A stretch of 24,093 nucleotides of DNA from an uncultured Porphyromonadaceae bacterium (GCA_902495075.1 CABUVO010000047.1:1-24093); one strand, 5' to 3'; counted from the first letter of the stretch, positions 1-6,860 are shown. Notes: generated by a model from the letters alone, not told the origin. Made by a program: numbers and translations.

Positions 1-1
1 T

Positions 2-475
2 CAGGAGATTGCCGATTTTCTGTCTGAAAAGAATATCGGATATATGCGTTATCAGCATAAACCTATCTTCACCGTAGAAGACGGGTTGGAAATAGCTGAT
101 GCGCTTGGCATTGAGCCGTGTAAGACCCTTTTTCTCGTCAACCGACAGAAACAGCCATATATGTTGTTGACAGTGGGAGACAAGAGAATCTCATTATCCG
201 ATTTTGCCGGAAAGGTCGGTAGCTCCAGATTGTCGTTTGCATCAACCGATGAGCTTATATCATATCTCCATTCTTCACCGGGGGCAGTAAGCCCGTTGGG
301 TCTTGTTTTTGACCGCGATCACAAAATCAGGCTTTATATCGACAGCGATGTGCTGAAAAAGGATTTCATTGCGCTCCATCCATGTGTCAATAATGAAAGT
401 TATGTTTTCAAGACCTCTGAATTCATAAACACCTTTCTGCCAGCCATCGGACGCGATGATTATATTTTGTTCTGA
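2..475 (+). CDS. Aminoacyl-tRNA deacylase, YbaK/ProX type (5' partial)
   Basis: The frame is open from the first bases of the window, so the gene starts outside it. The visible 157 residues begin EIADFLSEKNIGYMRYQH and run into KPIFTVEDG, the pattern of the YbaK/ProX (prolyl-tRNA synthetase associated) domain, which hydrolyses mischarged aminoacyl-tRNA such as Ala-tRNA(Pro) in the cytoplasm. The usual length is about 160-170 residues, so only a few N-terminal residues are missing. The family lysine and the central PLGLVFD segment are present. An ATG at 44 is internal and should not be taken as the start. No gene follows on the same strand for about 1 kb, so it is probably the last gene of its transcript. 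The family call rests on sequence recognition; substrate specificity is inferred. Confidence 0.75.
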   Translation, partial: QEIADFLSEKNIGYMRYQHKPIFTVEDGLEIADALGIEPCKTLFLVNRQKQPYMLLTVGDKRISLSDFAGKVGSSRLSFASTDELISYLHSSPGAVSPLGLVFDRDHKIRLYIDSDVLKKDFIALHPCVNNESYVFKTSEFINTFLPAIGRDDYILF

Positions 476-531
476 CCAATGGAAAAAGAGATTGCGATAC
501 ATGGTGTCACTCTTCATTATTCGGAGCGAGG

Positions 532-741
532 TTAGCCTGTAGTATTGCGTTCCTTATACTGTAAGATAATGCCCGGTATGATGGTCGGGGTTACTTGAAC
601 AAGGGAAGGGGGAATCTCGTTCTGGTCAAGCACCGGCTTGATGTTTACTTTCGGCAGAAACTCAGACATTTCCTTTATATAGAACGTAGCCACCCGATTC
701 AATACGGGTGACCACGTCGTATGGGAGAGTGTTGTTGAAAA
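532..741 (-). pseudogene. Unrecognised ORF fragment in the 476-790 gap
   Basis: The 315-base stretch between the deacylase and the cupin gene holds one minus-strand open frame of about 69 codons, bounded by stops. Its first ATG is at 669, giving a 45-residue tail that begins MSEFLPKVNIKP and ends YKERNTTG. The codon use is protein-like, but there is no promoter or upstream frame. I do not recognise the family. Given the many truncated genes nearby, it is more likely the C-terminal remnant of a lost gene than a working small protein. Nothing else is visible in this gap. Confidence 0.3.
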
Positions 742-790
742 CTAAATCGAGGGTCTCGGAATAACTTTTAATCCTTGATTTTTTCTCCAC

Positions 791-1240
791 CTACCACTTC
801 ACAGGTTCATTGAGGATGTTCCCGTCGGCGACATCTTCGTCGGTGAAGGTGTTGCCGCGATACTGCACGCATAGCATCACAAGGGGTTCTGTACCATTGT
901 TGCGCACACTACGGCGACCGTCTGGAGCTACGCGTACTACTGAACCTTCCTCAACAGGAAAGACCTCACCGTCAACCTGGAATTCTCCTTTGCCGTTGAG
1001 GAAGAAATAAAGTTCCTCATGATTCTTGTGTGTATGCAGGAATCCAGTTTCCTGACCGGGTGCGAATACCTGAAAGGAAAACTCTCCGCCAGTTGCGCTG
1101 ACAACCTGCCCCCCGAACACTTTGCCGGGGATCTTGATTTCCGGACCGAGTTCGAGAACATAATCCTTGATATCGGCAAGTTTACCAAAATTTGCTGCGC
1201 TGAAGTTCGCGCCCTTTTCGATTGTCTGAATCTGTTTCAT
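791..1240 (-). CDS. Single-domain cupin protein
   Basis: A 149-residue cytoplasmic protein with one cupin fold. Motif 1 is GFLHTHKNHEELYFFLNGKG (two His and a Glu as metal ligands, roughly residues 70-90), followed by the second-motif region VAPDGRRSVRN. Cupins of this size bind a metal and act as small isomerases, dioxygenases or sensors; no substrate can be assigned. The start is MKQIQ at 1240. A longer reading to 1270 would place its first codon inside the -7 element, upstream of the transcript start. The gene is divergent from the HxlR regulator at 1472, with about 230 bp between the starts, which suggests (inference) that the regulator acts on it. The TAnnTTTG promoter is listed separately. 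Confidence 0.8.
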   Translation of the reverse strand: MKQIQTIEKGANFSAANFGKLADIKDYVLELGPEIKIPGKVFGGQVVSATGGEFSFQVFAPGQETGFLHTHKNHEELYFFLNGKGEFQVDGEVFPVEEGSVVRVAPDGRRSVRNNGTEPLVMLCVQYRGNTFTDEDVADGNILNEPVKW

Positions 1241-1267
1241 ATCTCTTGTATTTTTGTTTACGCATTG

Positions 1268-1298
1268 CAAAGTTACATCAATAATTCCTGTTTGTCAA
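1268..1298 (-). promoter_or_regulatory. Promoter of the cupin gene
   Basis: TAACTTTG (1275 down to 1268) with TTG at 1298-1296 and 20 bp between them, the Bacteroidetes housekeeping layout. Transcription would start around 1262, leaving a leader of about 20 bases before the ATG at 1240. Confidence 0.75.
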
Positions 1299-1416
1299 GA
1301 AGTTACATTTTTCGCCTATAGTAACCTTTTTATCGGTTTTGCTGATTATCAGATAGAAAAAAATTTATTGTAGACTCACTTTTTTCTCGCATGGCTCCAT
1401 GATCCATAATTCAATG

Positions 1417-1472
1417 TTGATATATCGAAATTTATAACTAACTTTGCAAATAAAAGTAAGTATCTCGATATA
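1417..1472 (+). promoter_or_regulatory. hxlR-like promoter with TATATCGA inverted repeat
   Basis: TTG at 1417-1419, 19 bp, then TAACTTTG at 1439-1446. TATATCGA (1421-1428) lies between the two elements and its reverse complement TCGATATA (1465-1472) touches the start codon. This is a plausible autoregulatory operator pair for the winged-helix dimer; the binding role is inferred from position only. Confidence 0.65.
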
Positions 1473-1849
1473 TGAGAAAGAAAGAAGAAACGGGTTCCAT
1501 CATAGAGATGTGTCCCGTCAGAAATGTCATAGCCCGTTTTGGCAACAAATGGGCTCTTCTTACAGTATTAATAATTGGTGAACAGGGTGTTGTACGGTTT
1601 AATGAACTCAGTCGCATGATTCCAGATGTGTCATCAAGAGTGCTCTCCTCCACCCTGCGCACACTGGAGGCAGATGGCTTTATCAGCAGAAAGATATATG
1701 CAGTTGTTCCCCCAAAAGTAGAGTACCGTCTTACGGAAGTAGGAAAATCTCTTCTCCCGCTTATCCGACAGCTAACGGAGTGGGCGCAGACAAACATGAA
1801 AAAAGTGATGAACCATCGGAAAGAATATGAAAACTCTGTCATTGACTGA
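1472..1849 (+). CDS. HxlR-family winged-helix regulator
   Basis: A 125-residue DNA-binding regulator with the HxlR signature: a Cys in MCPVRNVI near residue 14, then RFGNKWALLTVLIIGEQ (first helix pair), RFNELSRMIPDVSSRVLSSTLR (recognition helix region) and the wing VVPPKVEYRLTEVG. HxlR proteins act as dimers and several family members respond to aldehydes, quinones or oxidants through that N-terminal cysteine. The cysteine is seen here; the response is not shown. The gene stands between a divergent cupin gene and a downstream SMR exporter, both plausible targets. Its length matches the family. The start at 1472 follows a good TAACTTTG promoter, with no Shine-Dalgarno sequence. Confidence 0.85.
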   Translation: MRKKEETGSIIEMCPVRNVIARFGNKWALLTVLIIGEQGVVRFNELSRMIPDVSSRVLSSTLRTLEADGFISRKIYAVVPPKVEYRLTEVGKSLLPLIRQLTEWAQTNMKKVMNHRKEYENSVID

Positions 1850-1882
1850 GATAGGCGGTTCCATTGATACAATTTTTTTTAA

Positions 1883-2000
1883 TTGGAATTTATTACTAAC
1901 TTTACAACACCTTAGGAAGGAGACGCCGAGAATCTCATCGTTTAATTGACGAGCAGATTACTTGCAGCCCTCAAATAGGATAACTAAAATACAGTCTGTT
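1883..2000 (+). promoter_or_regulatory. Promoter and about 90-nt leader of the SMR gene
   Basis: TAACTTTA at 1897-1904 (last base differs from TAnnTTTG) implies a transcript start near 1911 and a leader of about 90 bases. That is long for this genome, where leaders of 10-25 bases are common. The leader contains GAGA/TCTC and TCGT/ACGA inverted pairs. I looked for guanidine-I, -II and -III riboswitch signatures and saw none. Confidence 0.4.
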
Positions 2001-2324
2001 ATGAACTGGATTATTCTTATCTTAGCCGGGCTCATGGAAGTCGGCTTTACATTTTGTCTTGGCAAGACCAAGACCGCGACGGGGCAGGAACTCGCCTGGT
2101 GGTGGATAGGTTTCCTTGCAGCATTGTCGCTAAGTATGTTTCTAATGGCAAAAGCTGCCGAGCGATTGCCAATCGGCACTGTCTATCCCGTGTGGACCGG
2201 CATCGGGGCAGTGGGAGCCGTAATTGTCGGCATCGTGTTCTTCCACGAGCCGGCTTCCTTTGGGCGCATCTTCTTTATCACAACCCTTATTATTTCGATT
2301 ATCGGACTTAAAGTGTTGGCATAA
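2001..2324 (+). CDS. SMR-family exporter, SugE/Gdx-like
   Basis: A 107-residue inner-membrane protein with four hydrophobic segments. The start MNWIILILAGLMEVG puts the essential Glu at position 13, as in Gdx/SugE and EmrE. The later segment VYPVWTGIGAVGA is the Gdx/SugE signature rather than the EmrE-type WSGVG. The family exports guanidinium or quaternary ammonium compounds in exchange for protons as a dual-topology dimer. The aromatic residue after the Glu is Phe rather than the usual Trp, so specificity is uncertain. I prefer ATG 2001 to an upstream in-frame position at 1962, because it gives the family's normal N-terminus. The stop overlaps the start of the next reading frame (TAATG), so the two were translationally coupled. 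Confidence 0.85.
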   Translation: MNWIILILAGLMEVGFTFCLGKTKTATGQELAWWWIGFLAALSLSMFLMAKAAERLPIGTVYPVWTGIGAVGAVIVGIVFFHEPASFGRIFFITTLIISIIGLKVLA

Positions 2325-2643
2325 TGACACGGGCTATGCGAGGATTCAAGCAGCAACTTCCTGCGGAAGATGCTGAAAGGATATTGCGTGATCAACAAGG
2401 ATGATGTAATATCTGAAGAGTTCATCTCTTATTTCCGCAGCGTAGTAGTGTTCGGGAAGGCTCGTTTCATTGAGCATATCGAAAAAAATTGCGGTTTTGC
2501 GATTGTTGGGAGACAAATACAGTCCGGGCATTGACCCAGAAGCGGAAATCTCACGCTTTATCAAAACGATCTGCATTGTAGGAATTGACATTGATAGTGT
2601 CAGCGGCAAAGAAGCCATTGAACTGACACGTGCAATTTTATGA
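2324..2643 (+). pseudogene. Pyridoxamine 5'-phosphate oxidase-like gene, deleted and frameshifted
   Basis: Starts at the ATG overlapping the SMR stop. It reads MRGFKQQLPAEDAERIL, the usual N-terminus of small flavin-binding split-barrel proteins (NimA-like PPOX family), then jumps into CVINKDDVISEEFISYF and FRSVVVFGKARFIEHIEK from the second half of the same fold. About 55 internal codons are missing, with a frame change at the join near 2375. A second frameshift lies in a run of seven A at 2482-2488: removing one A restores IAVLRLLGDKYSPG and then a terminal GKEAIELTRAIL. The product cannot fold as a complete barrel. Family members reduce or bind flavin-linked substrates. The coupling to the SMR gene suggests the two once formed a small detoxification operon. 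Confidence 0.8.
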
Positions 2644-2676
2644 CCGTGTGTTAACAAATTTAGCGAAAGGCATATT

Positions 2677-2921
2677 CCCATCTGTTCTGGTGAACGGGAG
2701 CCTTTATACACCGGCAACCTGAAGAATAGGGACACCAAGTACATTCTCAACTGATGAAATTGTCTCAATCATGAAGTTGTGGGTACCTCTCATCCATTTG
2801 CTGATTCCAGATTCCTTCTTGCCAAGCATATTGGCGAGGTCTTTTTGTTTAAGACCCTTCTCTTCCAATATGCTGTGAATCCTGTCAACTATAAGGAAAG
2901 ACAGGTCAACCCGACGACGGA
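2677..2921. repeat. 245-bp direct repeat, left copy (DR1)
   Basis: Aligns without gaps to 11651-11895, in the same orientation, with about 24 mismatches in 245 positions (counted by eye, about 90% identity). It carries codons 19 to the stop of the XRE gene at 11678 plus 27 downstream bases. Homology stops abruptly at both ends. The mismatches are denser after the stop codon (6 in 27) than in the coding part. Confidence 0.9.
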
Positions 2922-3214
2922 ATGAGACTTTGTAACCTATTGATTCAAGCCCTTCGGAAATCAGTGAATGGCAATTTGATGTCTGAGCGGAGCGAATCCA
3001 AAGACTGCGACTTAGGAATTTCCCATCAGGAATTAGGCGTTTGGCATCAGCCTCCACACCAGTTATGCCACTCGTAGAACTTGAGACTATAAGACCGATG
3101 ATCTTGTCTGCCATTTGGTCACCATAATAGAACAAGAATGTCTGCATCGGAGCTGCATGAACCCAACGAAATCAGTCCGGAGAAAAACATGAATATGAAA
3201 AGTAACTTTTTCAT
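2704..3214 (-). pseudogene. Chimera: lipoprotein signal, flavodoxin fragment, XRE domain
   Basis: ATG at 3214 starts MKKLLFIFMFFSGLISLGSC, a lipoprotein signal peptide with lipobox LGSC, then stops in that frame at about 3112. An overlapping frame (from ATG 3147) carries APMQTFLFYYGD onward. This matches residues about 112-187 of the intact flavodoxin just upstream (3226-4029), so roughly 85-90 codons including the FMN phosphate loop were deleted with a frame change. At about 2921 the flavodoxin sequence ends and the same frame continues into RRVDLSFLIVDRIHSILEEK, the HTH domain of the XRE protein encoded at 11678, through to its stop. The 147-residue chimera therefore has a real HTH domain but no working flavodoxin. 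Only 11 bp separate it from the upstream flavodoxin stop, so it was once the second gene of a flavodoxin tandem. Confidence 0.85.
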
Positions 3215-3225
3215 AATATGGCGAG

Positions 3226-4029
3226 TTATTTAGTAATTATTATTTTTTTCGAAAAAGACTGGGCTTTGGCATTCAGCCTTGCGACATACACGCCGGGGGT
3301 AAGCGATGAAGTGGTGATGCTGTTTGCTGATGATTCCAGAACCATGTTGCCGGACATATTGTAAAGTGCCAACGATTGAAAATCACCGTCAACACGGATT
3401 ACATCTGGTGTAATGTTGATGTCCACGGCATTGTCGGAGGCGACTGATTCAATTCCGCTAATTATTCCATTGTAGTTGATCTGTTCGAGCCAACTGGAAA
3501 TCATTGAGCGACAGTTTGAGGTCTGAGAGGAACGTATCCACAGACTTGGAGAAAGGAAATCCCCGTCGGGGACAAGACGGCGCGCATCCGACTCCACACC
3601 GCTGATTCCGCTGCTTGCGCTTGAAACGATGAGTCCGATTTTCTTTCCGGCTATCTGACTGCCAGTGTGGAATAGATAGGTCTGCAACGGAGCTGCCATA
3701 TTGCTCCACCAAAGCGGTGCTCCGATGATTATGCAATCATAATCCGCAAGATTGACACTGACTGGGTCTATTGCAGGATATGACGAGGCATCTTCCGGAT
3801 TGTTCCGTATTGCCGAAATCAGTGCGCTGCCGATTGCGTAGTTGTTAGCGGCATAGTCGAGACCCTTTTCAGCGGGCTCTATCTCCACAACATCAGCCTC
3901 GATCTGACTGCGGAGTTCCGTCACTATACGCTCCACATTGTTGGTGTAGCTGTAATAGACTATGAGAGTTTTTGCATTGACCGCGATAACCGAGAACACG
4001 GCCATAAGTGTGAAAATCAACTTTTTCAT
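3226..4029 (-). CDS. Secreted flavodoxin with T9SS-like C-terminal sorting domain
   Basis: A 267-residue protein in three parts: signal peptide MKKLIFTLMAVFSVIAVNA (residues 1-19); flavodoxin domain with the FMN phosphate loop YYSYTNNVERI near residues 25-35, IIGAPLWWSNM near 101 and LIVSSASSGISG after 130; then from about residue 200 a beta-rich tail with LYNMSGN, LTPGVYVARL and final KKIIITK, typical of type IX secretion type-A sorting domains. Flavodoxins shuttle electrons or reduce quinones. Export of one beyond the inner membrane is unusual. If the tail is used, the protein would cross the outer membrane and be processed. It has its own promoter and is followed by the wreck of a paralogue. 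The neighbouring Tat-exported reductase suggests an extracytoplasmic redox role (inference). Confidence 0.85.
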   Translation of the reverse strand: MKKLIFTLMAVFSVIAVNAKTLIVYYSYTNNVERIVTELRSQIEADVVEIEPAEKGLDYAANNYAIGSALISAIRNNPEDASSYPAIDPVSVNLADYDCIIIGAPLWWSNMAAPLQTYLFHTGSQIAGKKIGLIVSSASSGISGVESDARRLVPDGDFLSPSLWIRSSQTSNCRSMISSWLEQINYNGIISGIESVASDNAVDINITPDVIRVDGDFQSLALYNMSGNMVLESSANSITTSSLTPGVYVARLNAKAQSFSKKIIITK

Positions 4030-4124
4030 TACTGTATCTGTATTTTTGATTATTGTTTTTTAATTCCTATGCGGTCAAGCCATTAATGAGGCTTTGTCAT
4101 GTCGGTAGAGTTTTAATTATGTTG

Positions 4125-4132
4125 CAAAATTA
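4125..4132 (-). promoter_or_regulatory. -7 element of the flavodoxin transcript
   Basis: TAATTTTG on the minus strand about 95 bases before the ATG at 4029. The leader contains an AAGCC/GGCTT hairpin around 4074-4094. The element lies just downstream of the aldo/keto reductase stop at 4164, so the flavodoxin can be transcribed separately from it. Confidence 0.6.
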
Positions 4133-4163
4133 CATCCGTTTTTTCCTCTTCAGGTTTTATATG

Positions 4164-5312
4164 TCAATGACCGACTTGTTTCTGTTGTTCGGCATTGTAA
4201 CGGTCACCCATCACCGGGATTGCAGCAACGGCCGTTTCAAGCTCTTGCCATTCTTGAGGTGACACTTCGAAATCGAATGTTCGGAGGTTTTCCTCCAGAT
4301 GCGAAAGCTTTGTTGTTCCTGGAATAGGCACAATCCACGGAGCTTTCTGAAGGAGCCAGCCGAGAGCCACCTGCGAGGAAGTCATGCCCCTTGTGCGTCC
4401 AAAGTCCTGCAATATGTTGACTATACGCATATTGGCACGCATTGTGTCAGGCTGGAAACGAGGCAACGTGTGGCGGTTGTCATTGTTGTGGTCGAATACG
4501 GTATATTCGTTTATGCACCCGCCGAGGAAACCTCGGTTGAGCGGACTGTAAGGCACGAAACCGATGCCTAACTCACGGCAGGTGTCAAGCACTCCGTTTT
4601 CCTCCACCAGTCGGTGCATTAGGTGATATTCGCTTTGGATTGCAGTCAGCGGGCAGACGGCGTGTGCCTTTCGTATAGTCTCCGGGCTGACTTCGCACAT
4701 TCCCCAGTGCTGTACCTTCCCTTCTTTCATCAGCTCCGCTATTGTGGCGGCTACTTCTTCCGGCGGTGTGTTGGGGTCGGCGCGATGCTGATAGAACATC
4801 GGGAGTGAATCGAGTTTAAGACGGCGCAGAGAATCCTCGCAGTATTGTCTCACGGTCTTGCGGCTGCTGTCCTGACGACCTGTGCCTTTGCCGTTGACTA
4901 CCTCGTGTCCGAACTTGGTGGTCACGTTTATTCGACCTTTGAACTCAGAAAGGGCTTCCCCGGCAAGGTTCTCATTCGTCAGAGGGCCGTAGATTATAGC
5001 AGTGTCGAACAGCGTTACACCACGGTCAACGGCTTCATGCAAAAGGCGGATACAGGCTTTTTTGTCCGGATGCTGTGAACGGTTGTAGGTCATGCCCATC
5101 ACTCCGAAACCGAGTGCAGACACCTCAAACGCGGCATTGCCTGTGCCAAGTGTACGATGGGGAAGCGTAGCACTTCGGGCAATCTCTCTGCGTCCTTCCA
5201 CAACAGATGTGGCAGCCTGAACTTTATTGAGTGTCGGCTCTATCGCCATAGCTGCTCCCGCGAGACCGAGCGTTTTCAGAAATCCGCGTCGGCTGAATCC
5301 TTTGTTTTCCAT
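4164..5312 (-). CDS. Tat-exported aldo/keto reductase
   Basis: A 382-residue NADPH-dependent oxidoreductase of the AKR superfamily. The N-terminus SRRGFLKTLGLAGAAMA is a twin-arginine signal, so the folded enzyme is sent to the periplasm. Catalytic tetrad by position: Asp103 and Tyr108 in LFDTAIIYGP, Lys133 in TTKFG, His176 in FYQHRAD. The C-terminal PIPGTTKLSHLEENL is the cofactor-binding segment. AKRs reduce aldehydes, ketones and quinones. The start overlaps the stop of the acetyltransferase upstream (TAATG), so the two are translationally coupled. Length is normal for the secreted Bacteroidales subgroup. How a periplasmic AKR gets its reduced cofactor is unclear; Tat export with bound cofactor is the usual explanation. 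Confidence 0.9.
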   Translation of the reverse strand: MENKGFSRRGFLKTLGLAGAAMAIEPTLNKVQAATSVVEGRREIARSATLPHRTLGTGNAAFEVSALGFGVMGMTYNRSQHPDKKACIRLLHEAVDRGVTLFDTAIIYGPLTNENLAGEALSEFKGRINVTTKFGHEVVNGKGTGRQDSSRKTVRQYCEDSLRRLKLDSLPMFYQHRADPNTPPEEVAATIAELMKEGKVQHWGMCEVSPETIRKAHAVCPLTAIQSEYHLMHRLVEENGVLDTCRELGIGFVPYSPLNRGFLGGCINEYTVFDHNNDNRHTLPRFQPDTMRANMRIVNILQDFGRTRGMTSSQVALGWLLQKAPWIVPIPGTTKLSHLEENLRTFDFEVSPQEWQELETAVAAIPVMGDRYNAEQQKQVGH

Positions 5313-5884
5313 TACAGATCTATCTTTTTAATGACACGCGCCGGATTTCCAGCCACTATTGTCATGGGTTCAACATTTTTTGTTACTACGCTCCCTGCTC
5401 CGACTATGGCTCCGTAGCCGATTCTGACTCCGGGCAATATGGTGGAGTTGATGCCGATCCATACCTTATCCTCTATGACTATGCGCCGTCCGTATGTCGC
5501 ACTGCGGTTGTCGGGATTCACATCGTGGTTGATGGTGATAAGATTTACTTTCGGACCTATGAATACATCATTTCCTATCTCGATGCCACCGCGCCCGAAA
5601 AATGTGCAACACTGCTGTATGAAACAACGCTCGCCGATACTCACGGGCTTGCCATAGTCTATATAAAGAGGAGGAAGGACAGTGGTGCTTTCCGGCAGGT
5701 TCTTTCCGAGAATCTCGCCCATAAGTTCATGCACACGCTTCTGGTCGCGTATGCTGACGGTGGAAAGTTCCTGTGCCGTTTCCATCGTGCGGAAAATATC
5801 GTCAATGAGTGCGTCATATCCCGGTTCATCGGGTGAAACCATCTCTCCGCTGAGGTCTTTTTCAAAGATATCTATCATATTCAC
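5312..5884 (-). CDS. Hexapeptide (LbH) acetyltransferase, maltose/galactoside type
   Basis: A 190-residue member of the sugar O-acetyltransferase group. The N-terminal helical part (to about residue 75) precedes PPLYIDYGKPVSIGERCF and a left-handed beta-helix of hexapeptide repeats (IGNDVFIG, VWIGINSTILPGVRIG, GAIVGAGSVV), with the catalytic His in ITINHDVNP near residue 118. It uses acetyl-CoA to acetylate a hydroxyl acceptor in the cytoplasm; the acceptor is unknown. A second, deleted member of this family lies at 7796-8194. It is the first gene of an operon with the aldo/keto reductase and has a TAATTTTG promoter about 23 bases upstream. Confidence 0.88.
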   Translation of the reverse strand: MNMIDIFEKDLSGEMVSPDEPGYDALIDDIFRTMETAQELSTVSIRDQKRVHELMGEILGKNLPESTTVLPPLYIDYGKPVSIGERCFIQQCCTFFGRGGIEIGNDVFIGPKVNLITINHDVNPDNRSATYGRRIVIEDKVWIGINSTILPGVRIGYGAIVGAGSVVTKNVEPMTIVAGNPARVIKKIDL

Positions 5885-5906
5885 TTAGTATTTGTTTTTT
5901 CTGATG

Positions 5907-5914
5907 CAAAATTA
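5907..5914 (-). promoter_or_regulatory. -7 element of the acetyltransferase-AKR operon
   Basis: TAATTTTG, minus strand, 23 bases before the ATG at 5884 and immediately after the terminator of the upstream araC-type gene. Confidence 0.7.
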
Positions 5915-5920
5915 AATCAA

Positions 5921-5950
5921 AAGCCTCACAGCAATTTTGCTGCAAGGCTC
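5921..5950 (-). terminator. Intrinsic terminator of the AraC-type gene
   Basis: Stem AGCCT..CAGCAA with TTGCTG..AGGCT, followed on the minus strand by TTTTGATTTAATTTT. It lies 35 bases after the regulator's stop at 5985. Confidence 0.7.
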
Positions 5951-5984
5951 AAAGAATTTTGCTGATAAGTCCAATGTGCATGTG

Positions 5985-6806
5985 CTATCGCTCATGTTCT
6001 GTCGGCGCAACACCGAAGGCTTCCTTATAGACTTTTGAAAAATGGGAAAGGTTCTTGAAACCTACATCGAAGCATATCTCCGACACCTTTTTGCCACCTT
6101 TGCGTATCATTTCATGCGCAGCCTGAAGGCGCCGCTGTATCAACCATTTCTGAGGTGTCAGGTCGCTGTATTGGCGGAAATCACGTTTGAATGTTGAAAG
6201 ACTGCGCCCGGTATAATATGCCATTTCCTCCATAGAAAGCTCATTCATATAGTTTTTCTCCATAAATTCCATGATGTCTATCTTCCACGGATCCACGAAA
6301 TCGAACAAAGAGGCATACAGGTTGATGTCGGTATTCAGGATTGCATATATCCCCTCGGTCATCTTCAGTTTCAGTATCTCATCGACGGGAGTCATCTCTG
6401 CATCAAAATATGGAATCACAGACTCGAAGAGACTACGTATGTCAATCCGGTTGAAGGGAAATACATGAAGACTTGACTTGTCACGCTTCGCATCTTTTGG
6501 TATCTCCCTGCGGTTTAATGTCTGATAAAATTCACGAAGAAAATCCCGCGAGAATTTCAGGACAATGGAACGGTAGGACTGATCTTTATCGACACGTTTC
6601 TGAAGCCACATACGGTTGTCACGGCGCATGAACGCACAGTCGCCGGGACGAAGGATTGTCTTGCGGTTTCTCTCGGTGATTTCCAGTTCACCGGAATGGA
6701 TATAAATTAAGGTATGCTCACGGTTGCAGTGGGCACAGTCACGGTCATTCGTGAAGTAGCTCGCTATAAATACATTCGAGCAATCGAAAACATCCAGTTT
6801 TTCCAT
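5985..6806 (-). CDS. AraC-family regulator with N-terminal Cys cluster
   Basis: A 273-residue regulator. Residues about 30-100 form a cupin-like sensor domain (HTLIYIHSGELEI, LRPGDCAFM). The C-terminal 100 residues hold two helix-turn-helix units (MEEMAYYTGRSLSTFKRDF and VSEICFDVGFKNLSHFSKVY). Before the sensor domain lie Cys9, Cys24 and Cys27 with His31 (pattern CAHCNREH), which could bind a metal or react with electrophiles (inference). It sits between two leftward operons of redox genes and is the obvious candidate regulator. The start is ATG 6806. A reading from 6830 begins with TTG inside the -7 element, so it is not used. The promoter overlaps the inverted repeat at 6828-6860. Confidence 0.87.
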   Translation of the reverse strand: MEKLDVFDCSNVFIASYFTNDRDCAHCNREHTLIYIHSGELEITERNRKTILRPGDCAFMRRDNRMWLQKRVDKDQSYRSIVLKFSRDFLREFYQTLNRREIPKDAKRDKSSLHVFPFNRIDIRSLFESVIPYFDAEMTPVDEILKLKMTEGIYAILNTDINLYASLFDFVDPWKIDIMEFMEKNYMNELSMEEMAYYTGRSLSTFKRDFRQYSDLTPQKWLIQRRLQAAHEMIRKGGKKVSEICFDVGFKNLSHFSKVYKEAFGVAPTEHER

Positions 6807-6827
6807 ATTCTGGCAAAATTTATGGTG

Positions 6828-6860
6828 CAAAGTTAATACCGATTTTTCATATTAACTTTG
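6828..6860. promoter_or_regulatory. Back-to-back promoters forming a 10-bp inverted repeat
   Basis: CAAAGTTAAT (6828-6837), 13 bp, ATTAACTTTG (6851-6860). The left arm read on the minus strand is TAACTTTG, the -7 element of the AraC gene (22 bases from its ATG). The right arm is a perfect TAACTTTG pointing rightwards, where no plus-strand gene exists. It is either an operator or a true divergent promoter making RNA antisense to the cupin-monooxygenase gene. Confidence 0.6.

Noticed and set aside
1905..2000. Guanidine riboswitch upstream of the SMR gene
   Set aside because: No ykkC-type conserved core, no paired ACGR-loop hairpins and no guanidine-III pseudoknot pattern could be seen.
2324..2643. 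Programmed frameshifting in the PPOX-like gene
   Set aside because: About 55 codons of the fold are missing, so slippage at the A7 run could not give a whole protein.
6806..6830. Earlier start for the AraC gene at 6830
   Set aside because: The codon is TTG within the -7 element TAACTTTG, upstream of the expected transcript start; the same reasoning removes extended starts at 1270, 9064 and 18094.
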